From Bradyrhizobium sp. CCBAU 051011 (lineage in GTDB: Bacteria > Pseudomonadota > Alphaproteobacteria > Rhizobiales > Xanthobacteraceae), in contig NZ_CP022222.1 of assembly GCF_009930815.1 (NCBI RefSeq), positions 4,506,501-4,570,500 of the forward strand: a stretch of DNA of 64,000 bases, in the 5' to 3' direction. How positions within the stretch are numbered: the first letter of the stretch is position 1; each line of letters begins with the position of its first letter. Made by a program: the position numbers and the translations under genes. Positions 49,262 to 56,260 of this stretch are shown here, in pieces. Under the pieces are notes generated by a model, which was not told where the DNA came from, did not search any database, and saw only the letters and a list, made by a program, of their open reading frames with translations.

Positions 49262-50866
49262 TCATGGGGATAGCGCAACACGGAACCCGTGGGTGGGATA
49301 TCGCACATTGGTGTCATAAGCGCCGCGGTTTGACGTCCGGGCATAATTGGAGTCTTTTCTCCAGGAGCCGGAACGTATCACATGCGAGGGACACTCGCTC
49401 TCGACCCACGCTGATCCGTCCGTGGGAGCGCCCTGATAGTTTTTGTGCCAGCAGTCTTCGACCCATTGATCGACGCTGCCGCCCATGTCGAACAGCCCAA
49501 AGGGATTTGGCTTCAGACTTCCGACCTTGACCGGTTGATCGACGGCTGGAATGTCAGTGCAGTTCTTGCAATTGACCATGCCCGGCTGAAATTGATCGCC
49601 CCACCAGTATCTGGTCTGCGTGCCGCCGCGGGCTGCATATTCCCATTCGGCCTCGCTCGGCAGGCGATATGGTTTTCGGGTGACTTGCGCAAGCCAGGCG
49701 ACATACTGTTTGGCGTCGCTCCAGCTCACGTTCGTAACGGGCGCATCGCTCTTTCCAGTCGCTGTGAACCCGCATGCCTTTGCCGCGGCGCATGCGTTCC
49801 ATTCCCGCACCGAGACGGGAAATTTCCCCATCGCAAATGGCTTGATCGTTACCTGACGGACCGGCCTTTCCGAGAGGTCTTCGTTGCTTCCCATCGCGAA
49901 GCTGCCACCGCGAAGGAGAATCGTCTCGGGTTCTCGAAACGACGCGGCTCCTTGTGTCGTCGGTGCAGGCTCAGGAATCGCGGGAGATGCGGGTGGCGTC
50001 AGCGGCGCCGCTTGTTTTTCCGTCGGAGAGGCCTCCGGCTTAGGTGTCGCCTGTTGTTGAGTTGGTGCCACGGCAGGAGAGGGCTGGGGCGGCGGCGCTG
50101 GTTGTTTCTCAGCAGGCGCAGGCGCTTTCGGCACTTCCGCCGGAGATGAAACGGGCGCTGACGCCCGTTCCGTCGCCTTGCGAACCGGCGCGAAGATGCT
50201 CCAGAGAGTGCCTCCCGCAATGATCAGTAATGCAAGGATAAGCAGGAAGGTCAGGATCCTTTCGCGTCGCTTCCGGTTCTCGTGCAGTGCGGACGGGTCG
50301 GGAAGCACGCGGTAGACGCGCACCGGATCGGTGATGTTCTTGACCTTTCGATCACCGAGCGACTCGTACCCGCACACCAGCTTATGCTTTATCTGTTCGT
50401 AGATGCCGCCGGAAATGTAGACTTCGCCGGCCTTGGCTATGCCCTCGAGCCGCGTCGCAATATTGACGCCATCGCCATAGACGTCGTCGGTTTCGATGAT
50501 GACGTCGCCAAGATTGACGCCAATCCGATATTCGATCCAATGATGCTTGGGCAGTGACGCATTGCGACCGACCATATTCTGCTGGATCACGATGCTGGAT
50601 CGGACGGCCTCCACGGGGCTGTCGAAAATGGCGATGAAGCCGTCGCCCGTGGTTTTGACGAGCCTGCCGTGGTGTTCTCTGATGGTGGGTTCGATGAGGT
50701 CGCGCTCGAGCCGCTTGACGCGGTTATGCGTCCCTTCCTCGTCGATCTGCATCAGGCGGCTGTAGCCGGAGATGTCGCCTGCCACGATGGCCGCAAGGCG
50801 CCGCGGCGTTGGCTCGCGTGGAGGCTCACCAACGCGGCCCGACTTGATGTCACGAATCTGGGCCAT
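49262..50866 (-). CDS. Adenylate cyclase (class III) fused through a membrane helix to a periplasmic SUMF1/FGE domain
   Basis: A 534-residue three-part protein. Residues 22-190 are a class III nucleotide cyclase with metal Asp31 (AGDISGYSRLM) and Asp75 (TTGDGFIAIF), and Asn135/Arg139 in GDGVNIATRLEG, so it should be active. Residues 204-225 form one membrane helix, 230-310 a Pro/Ala-rich linker, and 311-534 a formylglycine-generating-enzyme/sulfatase-modifying (SUMF1) domain with LLRGGSFAMGS, RLPSEAEWEYAARGG and GFRVALSP. The topology puts the cyclase inside and the SUMF1 domain outside. The SUMF1 part may sense rather than oxidise. The ATG was chosen because homologous cyclases start close to the domain; upstream sequence in frame is promoter-like. 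Confidence 0.88.
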   Translation of the reverse strand: MAQIRDIKSGRVGEPPREPTPRRLAAIVAGDISGYSRLMQIDEEGTHNRVKRLERDLIEPTIREHHGRLVKTTGDGFIAIFDSPVEAVRSSIVIQQNMVGRNASLPKHHWIEYRIGVNLGDVIIETDDVYGDGVNIATRLEGIAKAGEVYISGGIYEQIKHKLVCGYESLGDRKVKNITDPVRVYRVLPDPSALHENRKRRERILTFLLILALLIIAGGTLWSIFAPVRKATERASAPVSSPAEVPKAPAPAEKQPAPPPQPSPAVAPTQQQATPKPEASPTEKQAAPLTPPASPAIPEPAPTTQGAASFREPETILLRGGSFAMGSNEDLSERPVRQVTIKPFAMGKFPVSVREWNACAAAKACGFTATGKSDAPVTNVSWSDAKQYVAWLAQVTRKPYRLPSEAEWEYAARGGTQTRYWWGDQFQPGMVNCKNCTDIPAVDQPVKVGSLKPNPFGLFDMGGSVDQWVEDCWHKNYQGAPTDGSAWVESECPSHVIRSGSWRKDSNYARTSNRGAYDTNVRYPTHGFRVALSP

Positions 50867-51264
50867 GGCTCGGATTGGCTCCCAACCTGCTAACACAGTG
50901 TAAGGCAAGCAATCTTTCCAGCATCCGCACCGTACCATACCGGCCGTTGGCGGCAAAGCAGCCGGGCGGGTTCCACGCTGGCTGGCACGGGCAATGGGCG
51001 GATGAGAACATGAGAACATGAGATTGAGTGTGATCCAGATCATGAAGATTCCGGATTTGCACTGCAGACCTGAATACCGGCAAACGGACTGGCCGGCATC
51101 GACCGGCCGGCCAATGATGCTCGCAATTGCATGAACACTGCCGACCAGCACGGCGGTTTGAGTTCCAATGGCGAGCACTACCAGTTGGATTGCTCAGCTA
51201 ATGCACCTCAACGGCAAGCCAGTTTTCAAGGAAGAGGTGGATGAGCGCCTCGCGCTTGCAGGGC
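50867..51264. promoter_or_regulatory. Gene-free stretch with a CRP/FNR-like box upstream of the cyclase
   Basis: No gene is supported in these 398 bases. TGTGATCCAGATCATGA at 51029-51045 resembles both a CRP site (TGTGA-N6-TCACA) and the FNR/FixK box (TTGAT-N4-ATCAA). Just left of it is a direct repeat, GAGAACATGAGAACATGAGA. It lies about 165 bases before the cyclase start. GGCCGGCATCGACCGGCCGGCC is an additional GC-rich inverted repeat near 51.1 kb. Confidence 0.35.
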
Positions 51265-51954
51265 TCAATCCCGTCCCGGCCATTTGGCGCGATAGCGAAT
51301 TTCACTGCCGTCGGGAATCGGCTGCCACGACCCGAGCTCGGAGGCATGCGGCGCCATGGCTGACAGTCCGATGCGGTAGAGTCGGTCAGGCTGGCCCTCG
51401 ATCCTGATCTCCAACTGCCTATGCGCGGTGCGGAACGCCAGCTCGACGTCGCCCGCGAACACCGGCCTGTCGCCGTCGCTACGGAACTGGTTGAAGCGTG
51501 GCTCACCCGGCATGCGGTTGATGTCGGTCTGCAGTTCGATCGCTATGTCACGGGCGGAACTTGGCAATGCTGCGCCTGCGGGGAGGCGCACTTCAAAGAC
51601 GAGAATCGGATTGGCGGCATTCGGATTGAGCCAGGGCGTGGCGGTCGTGACTGCGTAAACATAGTAGGCGGTGCCGGCCGCGACGCAGAGTGCGATGACA
51701 ACGGCAAGTGCCTTCAGGCTGTTACGGAGAAGTGTGCCGGTATTTTCTCTGCCGCGCAGCCGCCTCGCCAGCGTCGTGCCGAGGACGAGACCCGCGGTCG
51801 CGCCAAGCGGCGCGAGCACCAGCAGCGCCAGCACGCCGGACATGATGGGATCGGCCCGGTTTCCGAAGCCGACCAGCTCAAGCAGCAGCAATGTCGCGAC
51901 AAAGCCAATGACCGCGCCGACGACCCCGCCGGCGACTTGCAACGAATTCTTCAA
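51265..51954 (-). CDS. Membrane protein of unknown function with a soluble C-terminal domain
   Basis: A 229-residue protein with three hydrophobic helices in the first 105 residues (AGGVVGAVIGFVATLLLLEL, IMSGVLALLVLAPLGATAGL and LAVVIALCVAAGTAYYVYAV). The remaining 125 residues form a predicted soluble domain with a strand-rich pattern, for example ILVFEVRLPAGAALPSSARD and FAGDVELAFRTAHRQLEIRIE (split). I do not recognise it. The ATG follows a run of A/T and a CGAGGAAC site. It lies between the cyclase and enamidase on the same strand but with large gaps on both sides and is probably expressed alone. Confidence 0.65.
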   Translation of the reverse strand: MKNSLQVAGGVVGAVIGFVATLLLLELVGFGNRADPIMSGVLALLVLAPLGATAGLVLGTTLARRLRGRENTGTLLRNSLKALAVVIALCVAAGTAYYVYAVTTATPWLNPNAANPILVFEVRLPAGAALPSSARDIAIELQTDINRMPGEPRFNQFRSDGDRPVFAGDVELAFRTAHRQLEIRIEGQPDRLYRIGLSAMAPHASELGSWQPIPDGSEIRYRAKWPGRD

Positions 51955-52093
51955 ACGTTCCTCGAAGGTCTGAGCGAATGGCTATCAGGCCAGCCCGCAT
52001 TGGACAGGGCTGACCGGCAATTCGTTCACTGCCTTCGAGGCTTAATGTGACTTTTTCACACGCGCCGGCGTCGTCGTGCCGCGACCGGCGCCA

Positions 52094-53293
52094 TCAATGT
52101 CCGCTGACGATCTCCGGCACCTTGCCGGCCGGCGGCGTGTTGCGGCTGCGCTGGGTGCGGACGATGCCGTCGATGATGGTCATGCCGATGCCCGGGAGGT
52201 CACCGAGTTGCACGCTTTCGAGGATGTTCTTGCCGGGCGAATGCTGCGCCTTGTCCATCAGGACGAAATCGGCGGAGCGGCCCACCTCGATGATGCCGCA
52301 GTCCAGCTCGCGCATGCGCGCGGTGTTGCCGGTCGCAAGGCAGAAGGCGAGTTCGGCCGGCAGGTCGCCGAGCGAAGACAGCATCGATACCATGCGAAGG
52401 ATGCCCAGCGGCTGCACGCCGGAGCCGGCCGGCGCATCGGTGCCGAGGATAACGCGGTGCAAATCGCCCATCTCGCGCGCGGTGCGCAGCGTGAACAGCG
52501 CCGAGCGTTCGTTGCCGTTGTGAACCAGCTCCAGCCCGCGCTTGCAACCCTCGCAGATACAACGGATCTGGTCGTCGGGCAGTGCGGTGTGGCCGCCATT
52601 GATATGGCCGACCACATCGGTGTCGGCTTCCAGCACCACGTCCTTGTCGATCAGGCCGGAGCCGGGGATCGAGGGCCCGCCGGTGTGGATCGTGCTTTGA
52701 ATGCCGTATTTGCGCGCCCAGCCCACCATCTTGCGCGCGGTCGGGCCGTCTTTCACGCCGCCGAGGCCGACTTCGCCAAGCAGCTTGACGCCGGCCGCGG
52801 CCATTTCCTTGAAGTCGTCTTCCACCATCTCGCATTCGATCACCGGCGCGCCGGCGTGAACCTTCACGCCGCCGGGCCGCAGCGTCCAGAACGCGCGCTG
52901 CGCAAAAATCGCCATCGCCTTCAGCCCGACGACGTCGCGCGGACGGCCGGGCATGTGGACTTCGCCAGCGGAGATCATGGTGGTGACGCCGCCGTGGAGG
53001 TAGCTGTCGATCCAGTTGATCTGGTTCTGCCGCGGCGTCCAGTCGCCGGCGACGGGATGGACGTGGCTGTCGATGAGGCCCGGGGCAACCGTGGTTCCGT
53101 TGGCATTGACGATTGTGGTAGCGCCCTCGATATCGACGTCCTTGAAGCGGCCGATGGCAGTGATCTTGCCGTTCTCGGCGACGATCGTATCGCCGTCCAG
53201 GATCGGCTTTTCCAGGGCACCCGATAGCAGCAGCCCGATATTGCGGATCACCAGCTTGCTCGGGCCGGTCGCCTGGGGTGCATCGTGGGCCAT
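52094..53293 (-). CDS. ena: Enamidase (nicotinate pathway)
   Basis: A 399-residue amidohydrolase that closely follows the pattern of the structurally known Eubacterium barkeri enamidase. That enzyme hydrolyses 1,4,5,6-tetrahydro-6-oxonicotinate to 2-formylglutarate and ammonia. Shared segments I recognise are TPRQ near residue 85, LHGGVTTMISAG, HMPGRPRD, GVKVHAGAPVIE, GEVGLGGVKD, HTGGPSIPGSG, GHINGGHTALP, GTDAPAGSG and SRNTPPAGK. The metal ligands are His-x-His in IDSHVHP, Glu in GEVGLG, two later His and the Asp in GTDAPAGS. The gene is divergent from the FNR gene and shares with it a promoter region with two GTATAC operators also found at the hnr/nicA promoters. Confidence 0.87.
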   Translation of the reverse strand: MAHDAPQATGPSKLVIRNIGLLLSGALEKPILDGDTIVAENGKITAIGRFKDVDIEGATTIVNANGTTVAPGLIDSHVHPVAGDWTPRQNQINWIDSYLHGGVTTMISAGEVHMPGRPRDVVGLKAMAIFAQRAFWTLRPGGVKVHAGAPVIECEMVEDDFKEMAAAGVKLLGEVGLGGVKDGPTARKMVGWARKYGIQSTIHTGGPSIPGSGLIDKDVVLEADTDVVGHINGGHTALPDDQIRCICEGCKRGLELVHNGNERSALFTLRTAREMGDLHRVILGTDAPAGSGVQPLGILRMVSMLSSLGDLPAELAFCLATGNTARMRELDCGIIEVGRSADFVLMDKAQHSPGKNILESVQLGDLPGIGMTIIDGIVRTQRSRNTPPAGKVPEIVSGH

Positions 53294-53339
53294 GGTTTTT
53301 CCTTTTGGTTCAATGCCTTCGCCGGACATTCTGCCCGGC

Positions 53340-53410
53340 TTGACGATCGGATCAAGCTGGATTATTCATTTGTATACGAATGATCGTATACGAATGATAC
53401 GGCCGGTCAA
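53340..53410. promoter_or_regulatory. Divergent ena/fpr promoters with two tandem GTATAC operators
   Basis: For fpr: TTGACG (53340-53345), 17 bases, TATTCA (53363-53368). For ena on the minus strand: TTGACC (53410-53405), 16 bases, TACGAT (53388-53383). CATTTGTATACGAATG (53367-53382) directly follows the fpr -10; CGTATACGAATGA (53385-53397) overlaps the ena -10 and spacer. Both operator cores match those at the nicA and hnr promoters. Confidence 0.65.
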
Positions 53411-53438
53411 TCCGGCCAGCAGGTCAGGAAACGGTGCG

Positions 53439-54212
53439 ATGAGCAATTTCAACAAGGAAAGCGTGCTGAGCGTCCATCACTGGACCGACACGCTGTTCAG
53501 CTTCACCACCACGCGCGATCCCTCGTTCCGCTTCCGCAACGGCGAGTTCACCATGATCGGACTCAAGGTCGGCGAGAAGCCGCTGCTCCGCGCCTACTCG
53601 GTCGCCAGCGCCAATTATGAGGACCGGCTCGAATTCTTCTCGATCAAGGTGCCGGACGGGCCGCTGACCTCGCGGCTGCAGCACCTGAAGCAGGGCGACG
53701 AGATCATCGTCAGCCGCAAGGCCACCGGCACGTTGGTCATCGACAACCTCGAAGACGGCCGCAACCTTTATCTGATCGGCACCGGCACCGGGCTCGCGCC
53801 GTTCCTTTCCGTGATCAAGGATCCCGAGACCTATGAGCGGTTCGAGAAGGTGGTGCTGCTGCATGGCTGCCGCCGTGTCGCCGAGCTCGCCTATGGCGAG
53901 ATGATCACCGAAAAGCTGCCGAACGACGAACTGATCGGCGAGTACATCCGCAACCAGCTCATCTATTACCCGACCGTGACGCGCGATCCCTTCCGCAACC
54001 GCGGCCGCATCACCGACCTGATCACATCAGGCAAACTGTTTAGCGATATCGGGCTGGCCTCGCTCGATCCCGCACATGACCGCGTCATGATCTGCGGCAG
54101 CCCCGCGCTGGTGGCCGACACCCGCACGCTGCTCAACGGCAGAGGTTTTGTCGAAGGCAATCACGGCGAACCGGCCCAGTTCGTGGTCGAGAAGGCGTTC
54201 GCGGAGCGCTAA
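53439..54212 (+). CDS. fpr: Ferredoxin-NADP reductase
   Basis: A 257-residue flavoprotein of the bacterial ferredoxin/flavodoxin-NADP reductase family. The FAD site is LLRAYSVASANYEDRLEFFS (RxYS plus the following strand), NADP binding uses LIGTGTGLAPFLSVIKD and VMICGSPALVADT, and the C-terminus ends in VVEKAFAER as in proteobacterial Fpr proteins. It moves electrons between NADPH and ferredoxin. Control by the same operator as enamidase and the reductase suggests that it supplies reduced ferredoxin for 6-hydroxynicotinate reduction. Another role in oxidative stress is known for the family. No ferredoxin gene is adjacent. Confidence 0.9.
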   Translation: MSNFNKESVLSVHHWTDTLFSFTTTRDPSFRFRNGEFTMIGLKVGEKPLLRAYSVASANYEDRLEFFSIKVPDGPLTSRLQHLKQGDEIIVSRKATGTLVIDNLEDGRNLYLIGTGTGLAPFLSVIKDPETYERFEKVVLLHGCRRVAELAYGEMITEKLPNDELIGEYIRNQLIYYPTVTRDPFRNRGRITDLITSGKLFSDIGLASLDPAHDRVMICGSPALVADTRTLLNGRGFVEGNHGEPAQFVVEKAFAER

Positions 54213-54230
54213 TTTAGGCTTCCTGCGAAG

Positions 54231-55004
54231 CTAGGGCCTGACTGCGGGTGTCTCCATCGGCATCCCGCGAGCCCGCGACATCAGATACAGCTCCAGCTCG
54301 ACCAGTTCCGGTGCGCCATAGTCATAAGCCTGCGCCCGGATGCCTGACATGCACGCCCGCAGCCGCCGCTGCAGCGATCCCAGCGATTGCCATTCCAGCC
54401 GGTAGAGCGGGTAACCCGTCGGGTGTCCTTGCGTGATCGCGGAGCCGGCGAGCCGCTTGTCCCAATTATCGTCATGGCAATTGGCGCAGCCGAGATTGAG
54501 CTGTCCCTGCCGCTGCATGTAGAGCTCGCGCCCCTTGGCGATGAATGGTGCAAGCTGCGGGTCGGCGCCGGTTTCGATCGGCACGCCCTGCGACTGCCGC
54601 GCGATGAAGGCGGTGAGCGCCAGCAACTCGCGGCCCTCGAAGGCCAGCGGCGTCGCCTGCTGGTGGCCAGCGCGGCAGGAATTGATGCGCTGCTCCAGAT
54701 CGACGGGGCGCCCGGTTGCCTTGTCGAAAGCGGGATAGCGGGCGGCGACGCCCTTCATGCTGGTGCGGGCGTCACCATGGCAATCGGCACAAGCCTTCTC
54801 CGCCGCACCCGACTTGCGCTTCCACAAGGCTTCGCCATCGAGCACCCAGAGCATGCCGGGATTGGCGGTATCCTCGTCCTGCATCGCCTTGGTGTCAGGT
54901 TTCATGAAGCTGTAACCGGAGCGGCGTTCGGCCTGCGGAATTTCGGTGGCGCCAACGGCGCCCGCCACCAGCAGCGCGGCGGCTATGGCGCCGAAAGATC
55001 TCAT
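54231..55004 (-). CDS. soxA: SoxA, diheme cytochrome c of the thiosulfate-oxidising complex
   Basis: A 257-residue exported cytochrome. After a signal peptide (MRSFGAIAAALLVAGAVGA) it shows two heme motifs, CADCH and CANCH, and a Cys in LRACMSGIRAQ near the C-terminus. In SoxA that Cys is the axial ligand and takes part in joining the sulfur substrate to SoxY. An EQRINSCRAGHQQ segment between the hemes is also typical. SoxAX starts Sox chemistry in the periplasm. The ATG overlaps the soxZ stop (ATGA). It is the last gene of the operon. Confidence 0.9.
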   Translation of the reverse strand: MRSFGAIAAALLVAGAVGATEIPQAERRSGYSFMKPDTKAMQDEDTANPGMLWVLDGEALWKRKSGAAEKACADCHGDARTSMKGVAARYPAFDKATGRPVDLEQRINSCRAGHQQATPLAFEGRELLALTAFIARQSQGVPIETGADPQLAPFIAKGRELYMQRQGQLNLGCANCHDDNWDKRLAGSAITQGHPTGYPLYRLEWQSLGSLQRRLRACMSGIRAQAYDYGAPELVELELYLMSRARGMPMETPAVRP

Positions 55005-55321
55005 TCGACCGTAATCGAAGCGGAAGCAGTTTCGGAGAAGCCCTTGTCGCCGATCCACTCGAATTCGAACTTGCCGCTTTGGGTCGCGGTCGTGAAGAAG
55101 GTGATGAAGGGATTGGCCGAGATCGCCGGAAACAGGTCGGCGCGGAAAATCTCGGTGCCGTTGAAGCGGCACGTAAAGCTCGTAATGATGTCGCGCGGCA
55201 CGACTTCGCCTGACGCGGTATGGCGATAGCCGGTTTCCATGATGTGCGACATCAGCGTCTTGATCTCGATGATGTCGCCGCGTTTGGCCTTCGCAGGAAC
55301 GTTGATCAGTGCTGAAGCCAT
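55001..55321 (-). CDS. soxZ: SoxZ, partner of the sulfur carrier
   Basis: A 106-residue immunoglobulin-like beta protein, the usual SoxZ length. Segments ALINVPAKAKRGDIIEIKTLMSHIMETGYR (split) and FTCRFNGTEIFRADLFPAISANPFITFF (split) are characteristic. SoxZ forms the SoxYZ heterodimer, in which SoxY carries sulfur intermediates. It has no signal of its own and is normally exported together with SoxY through the SoxY Tat signal. The gene overlaps soxY by one base and soxA by four. Confidence 0.92.
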   Translation of the reverse strand: MASALINVPAKAKRGDIIEIKTLMSHIMETGYRHTASGEVVPRDIITSFTCRFNGTEIFRADLFPAISANPFITFFTTATQSGKFEFEWIGDKGFSETASASITVE

Positions 55322-55803
55322 CAGATGACATCCTCGGTGCAGGCGGCCAGCGTGACGACGACGTCGATGCTGGCCGACCAGTACGAGCCGTCCGAGAGCT
55401 TTGCGATCGCCACGATTTTCTGGGTGTCGGCGAGACGGACGCGGGTCGAAATCTGGGCGCGGCCCGCGTGTGGACCGAGATGGAAGTTGCCGATGTTCGG
55501 CTGCGGGTTCTTTTCGTTGAAGACGTGGATACTTGCGACGTGATCCTCCGGCGCCATCGGGCTGGCGACGCTGACCGTCATCGGCACGGTATTGCCGTTC
55601 TCGACCAGCGGGGGAATGTCCAGCTTGACCTTGCCGGTCTTCACCGCGGCGCCACCGGTCACGTTGCGGATGGCGGAGGCGAGCATCGCTGGCGTCGCTT
55701 CAGTGGGCCGGACCGTGACGATGGGGACCGCGCCGGCTATGGCGGCGCCGCCGGCGAGGCTGAGGAATTGGCGGCGTGTTGTGTCGGGTTGTTGTTGCAT
55801 CAC
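55321..55803 (-). CDS. soxY: SoxY-family sulfur carrier without the GGCGG arm
   Basis: A 160-residue protein with a Tat signal (DTTRRQFLSLAGGAAIAGA) and the SoxY fold: VKTGKVKLDIPPLVENGNTVP, ASIHVFNEKNPQPNIGNFHLGP and VRLADTQKIVAIAKLSDGS (each split or shortened). Canonical SoxY ends in GGCGG, whose Cys binds the sulfur substrate at the tip of a flexible arm. This one ends VVVTLAACTEDVI: one Cys (Cys155), six positions from the end, with no glycines. I checked the other reading frames at the 3' end and none restores GGCGG. The carrier may thus work differently or bind another ligand. Confidence 0.85.
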   Translation of the reverse strand: MMQQQPDTTRRQFLSLAGGAAIAGAVPIVTVRPTEATPAMLASAIRNVTGGAAVKTGKVKLDIPPLVENGNTVPMTVSVASPMAPEDHVASIHVFNEKNPQPNIGNFHLGPHAGRAQISTRVRLADTQKIVAIAKLSDGSYWSASIDVVVTLAACTEDVI

Positions 55804-55809
55804 GTCTTC

Positions 55810-56247
55810 CTATTCGCGCAAGCTTGCCAGATACGCCACGACATCCTCGATCTGTTCCGCCGACAGGATCGGCTTGTCACGCCATGGTGTCCCGACACGT
55901 TGAAGTCCGTCGAGGCGGTAGTAGGACGGCATGATCGTCTCGGCATTGAGACGCGACGCATCCACGAGCCGGAGCCGTAGCTGGCCTTCCGACCAGCGGC
56001 TGCCGGAACCGGAAAGGTCGGGGGCCAGATCGCCCTGGAATTTCTGTTCGGGAAATGGGCCGCTGTGGCAAAGGATGCAAGTGCTGGAACGTTCCACCAC
56101 AAGTTCTCGCCCGCGCGCCACATCGCCGGCCGTGCCCGTCAGCGACTGCGGTATCGCGTCGCCGGCGACGGCATAGAGGCGAAGTTCCGTTGCGGCAGCC
56201 AAGCCGGGCAGGGCGAGCACGACCCCGGCGACGATCGGACCCGACAT
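55810..56247 (-). CDS. soxX: SoxX, monoheme cytochrome c
   Basis: A 145-residue exported cytochrome c. MSGPIVAGVVLALPGLAAA is the signal peptide. The heme motif is STCILCHSGPFPEQKFQGDLAPDL (split) and the methionine ligand is in AETIMPSYYRLD. Both fit SoxX, which forms SoxAX with the diheme subunit and accepts electrons. The ATG was chosen 13 bases after the flavoprotein stop; an in-frame TTG overlapping that stop is an alternative. It is followed by soxY after six bases. Confidence 0.87.
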   Translation of the reverse strand: MSGPIVAGVVLALPGLAAATELRLYAVAGDAIPQSLTGTAGDVARGRELVVERSSTCILCHSGPFPEQKFQGDLAPDLSGSGSRWSEGQLRLRLVDASRLNAETIMPSYYRLDGLQRVGTPWRDKPILSAEQIEDVVAYLASLRE

Positions 56248-56260
56248 GCGATCGATGAGT

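Noticed and set aside
51168..51407. 79-codon plus-strand frame upstream of the enamidase region
   Set aside because: Overlaps the 3' end of the unknown membrane protein on the other strand, with no ribosome site or family match.
55321..55340. Frameshift at the end of soxY hiding a GGCGG tail
   Set aside because: The two other frames over the last 20 bases and the overlap with soxZ give no GGCGG-like sequence.
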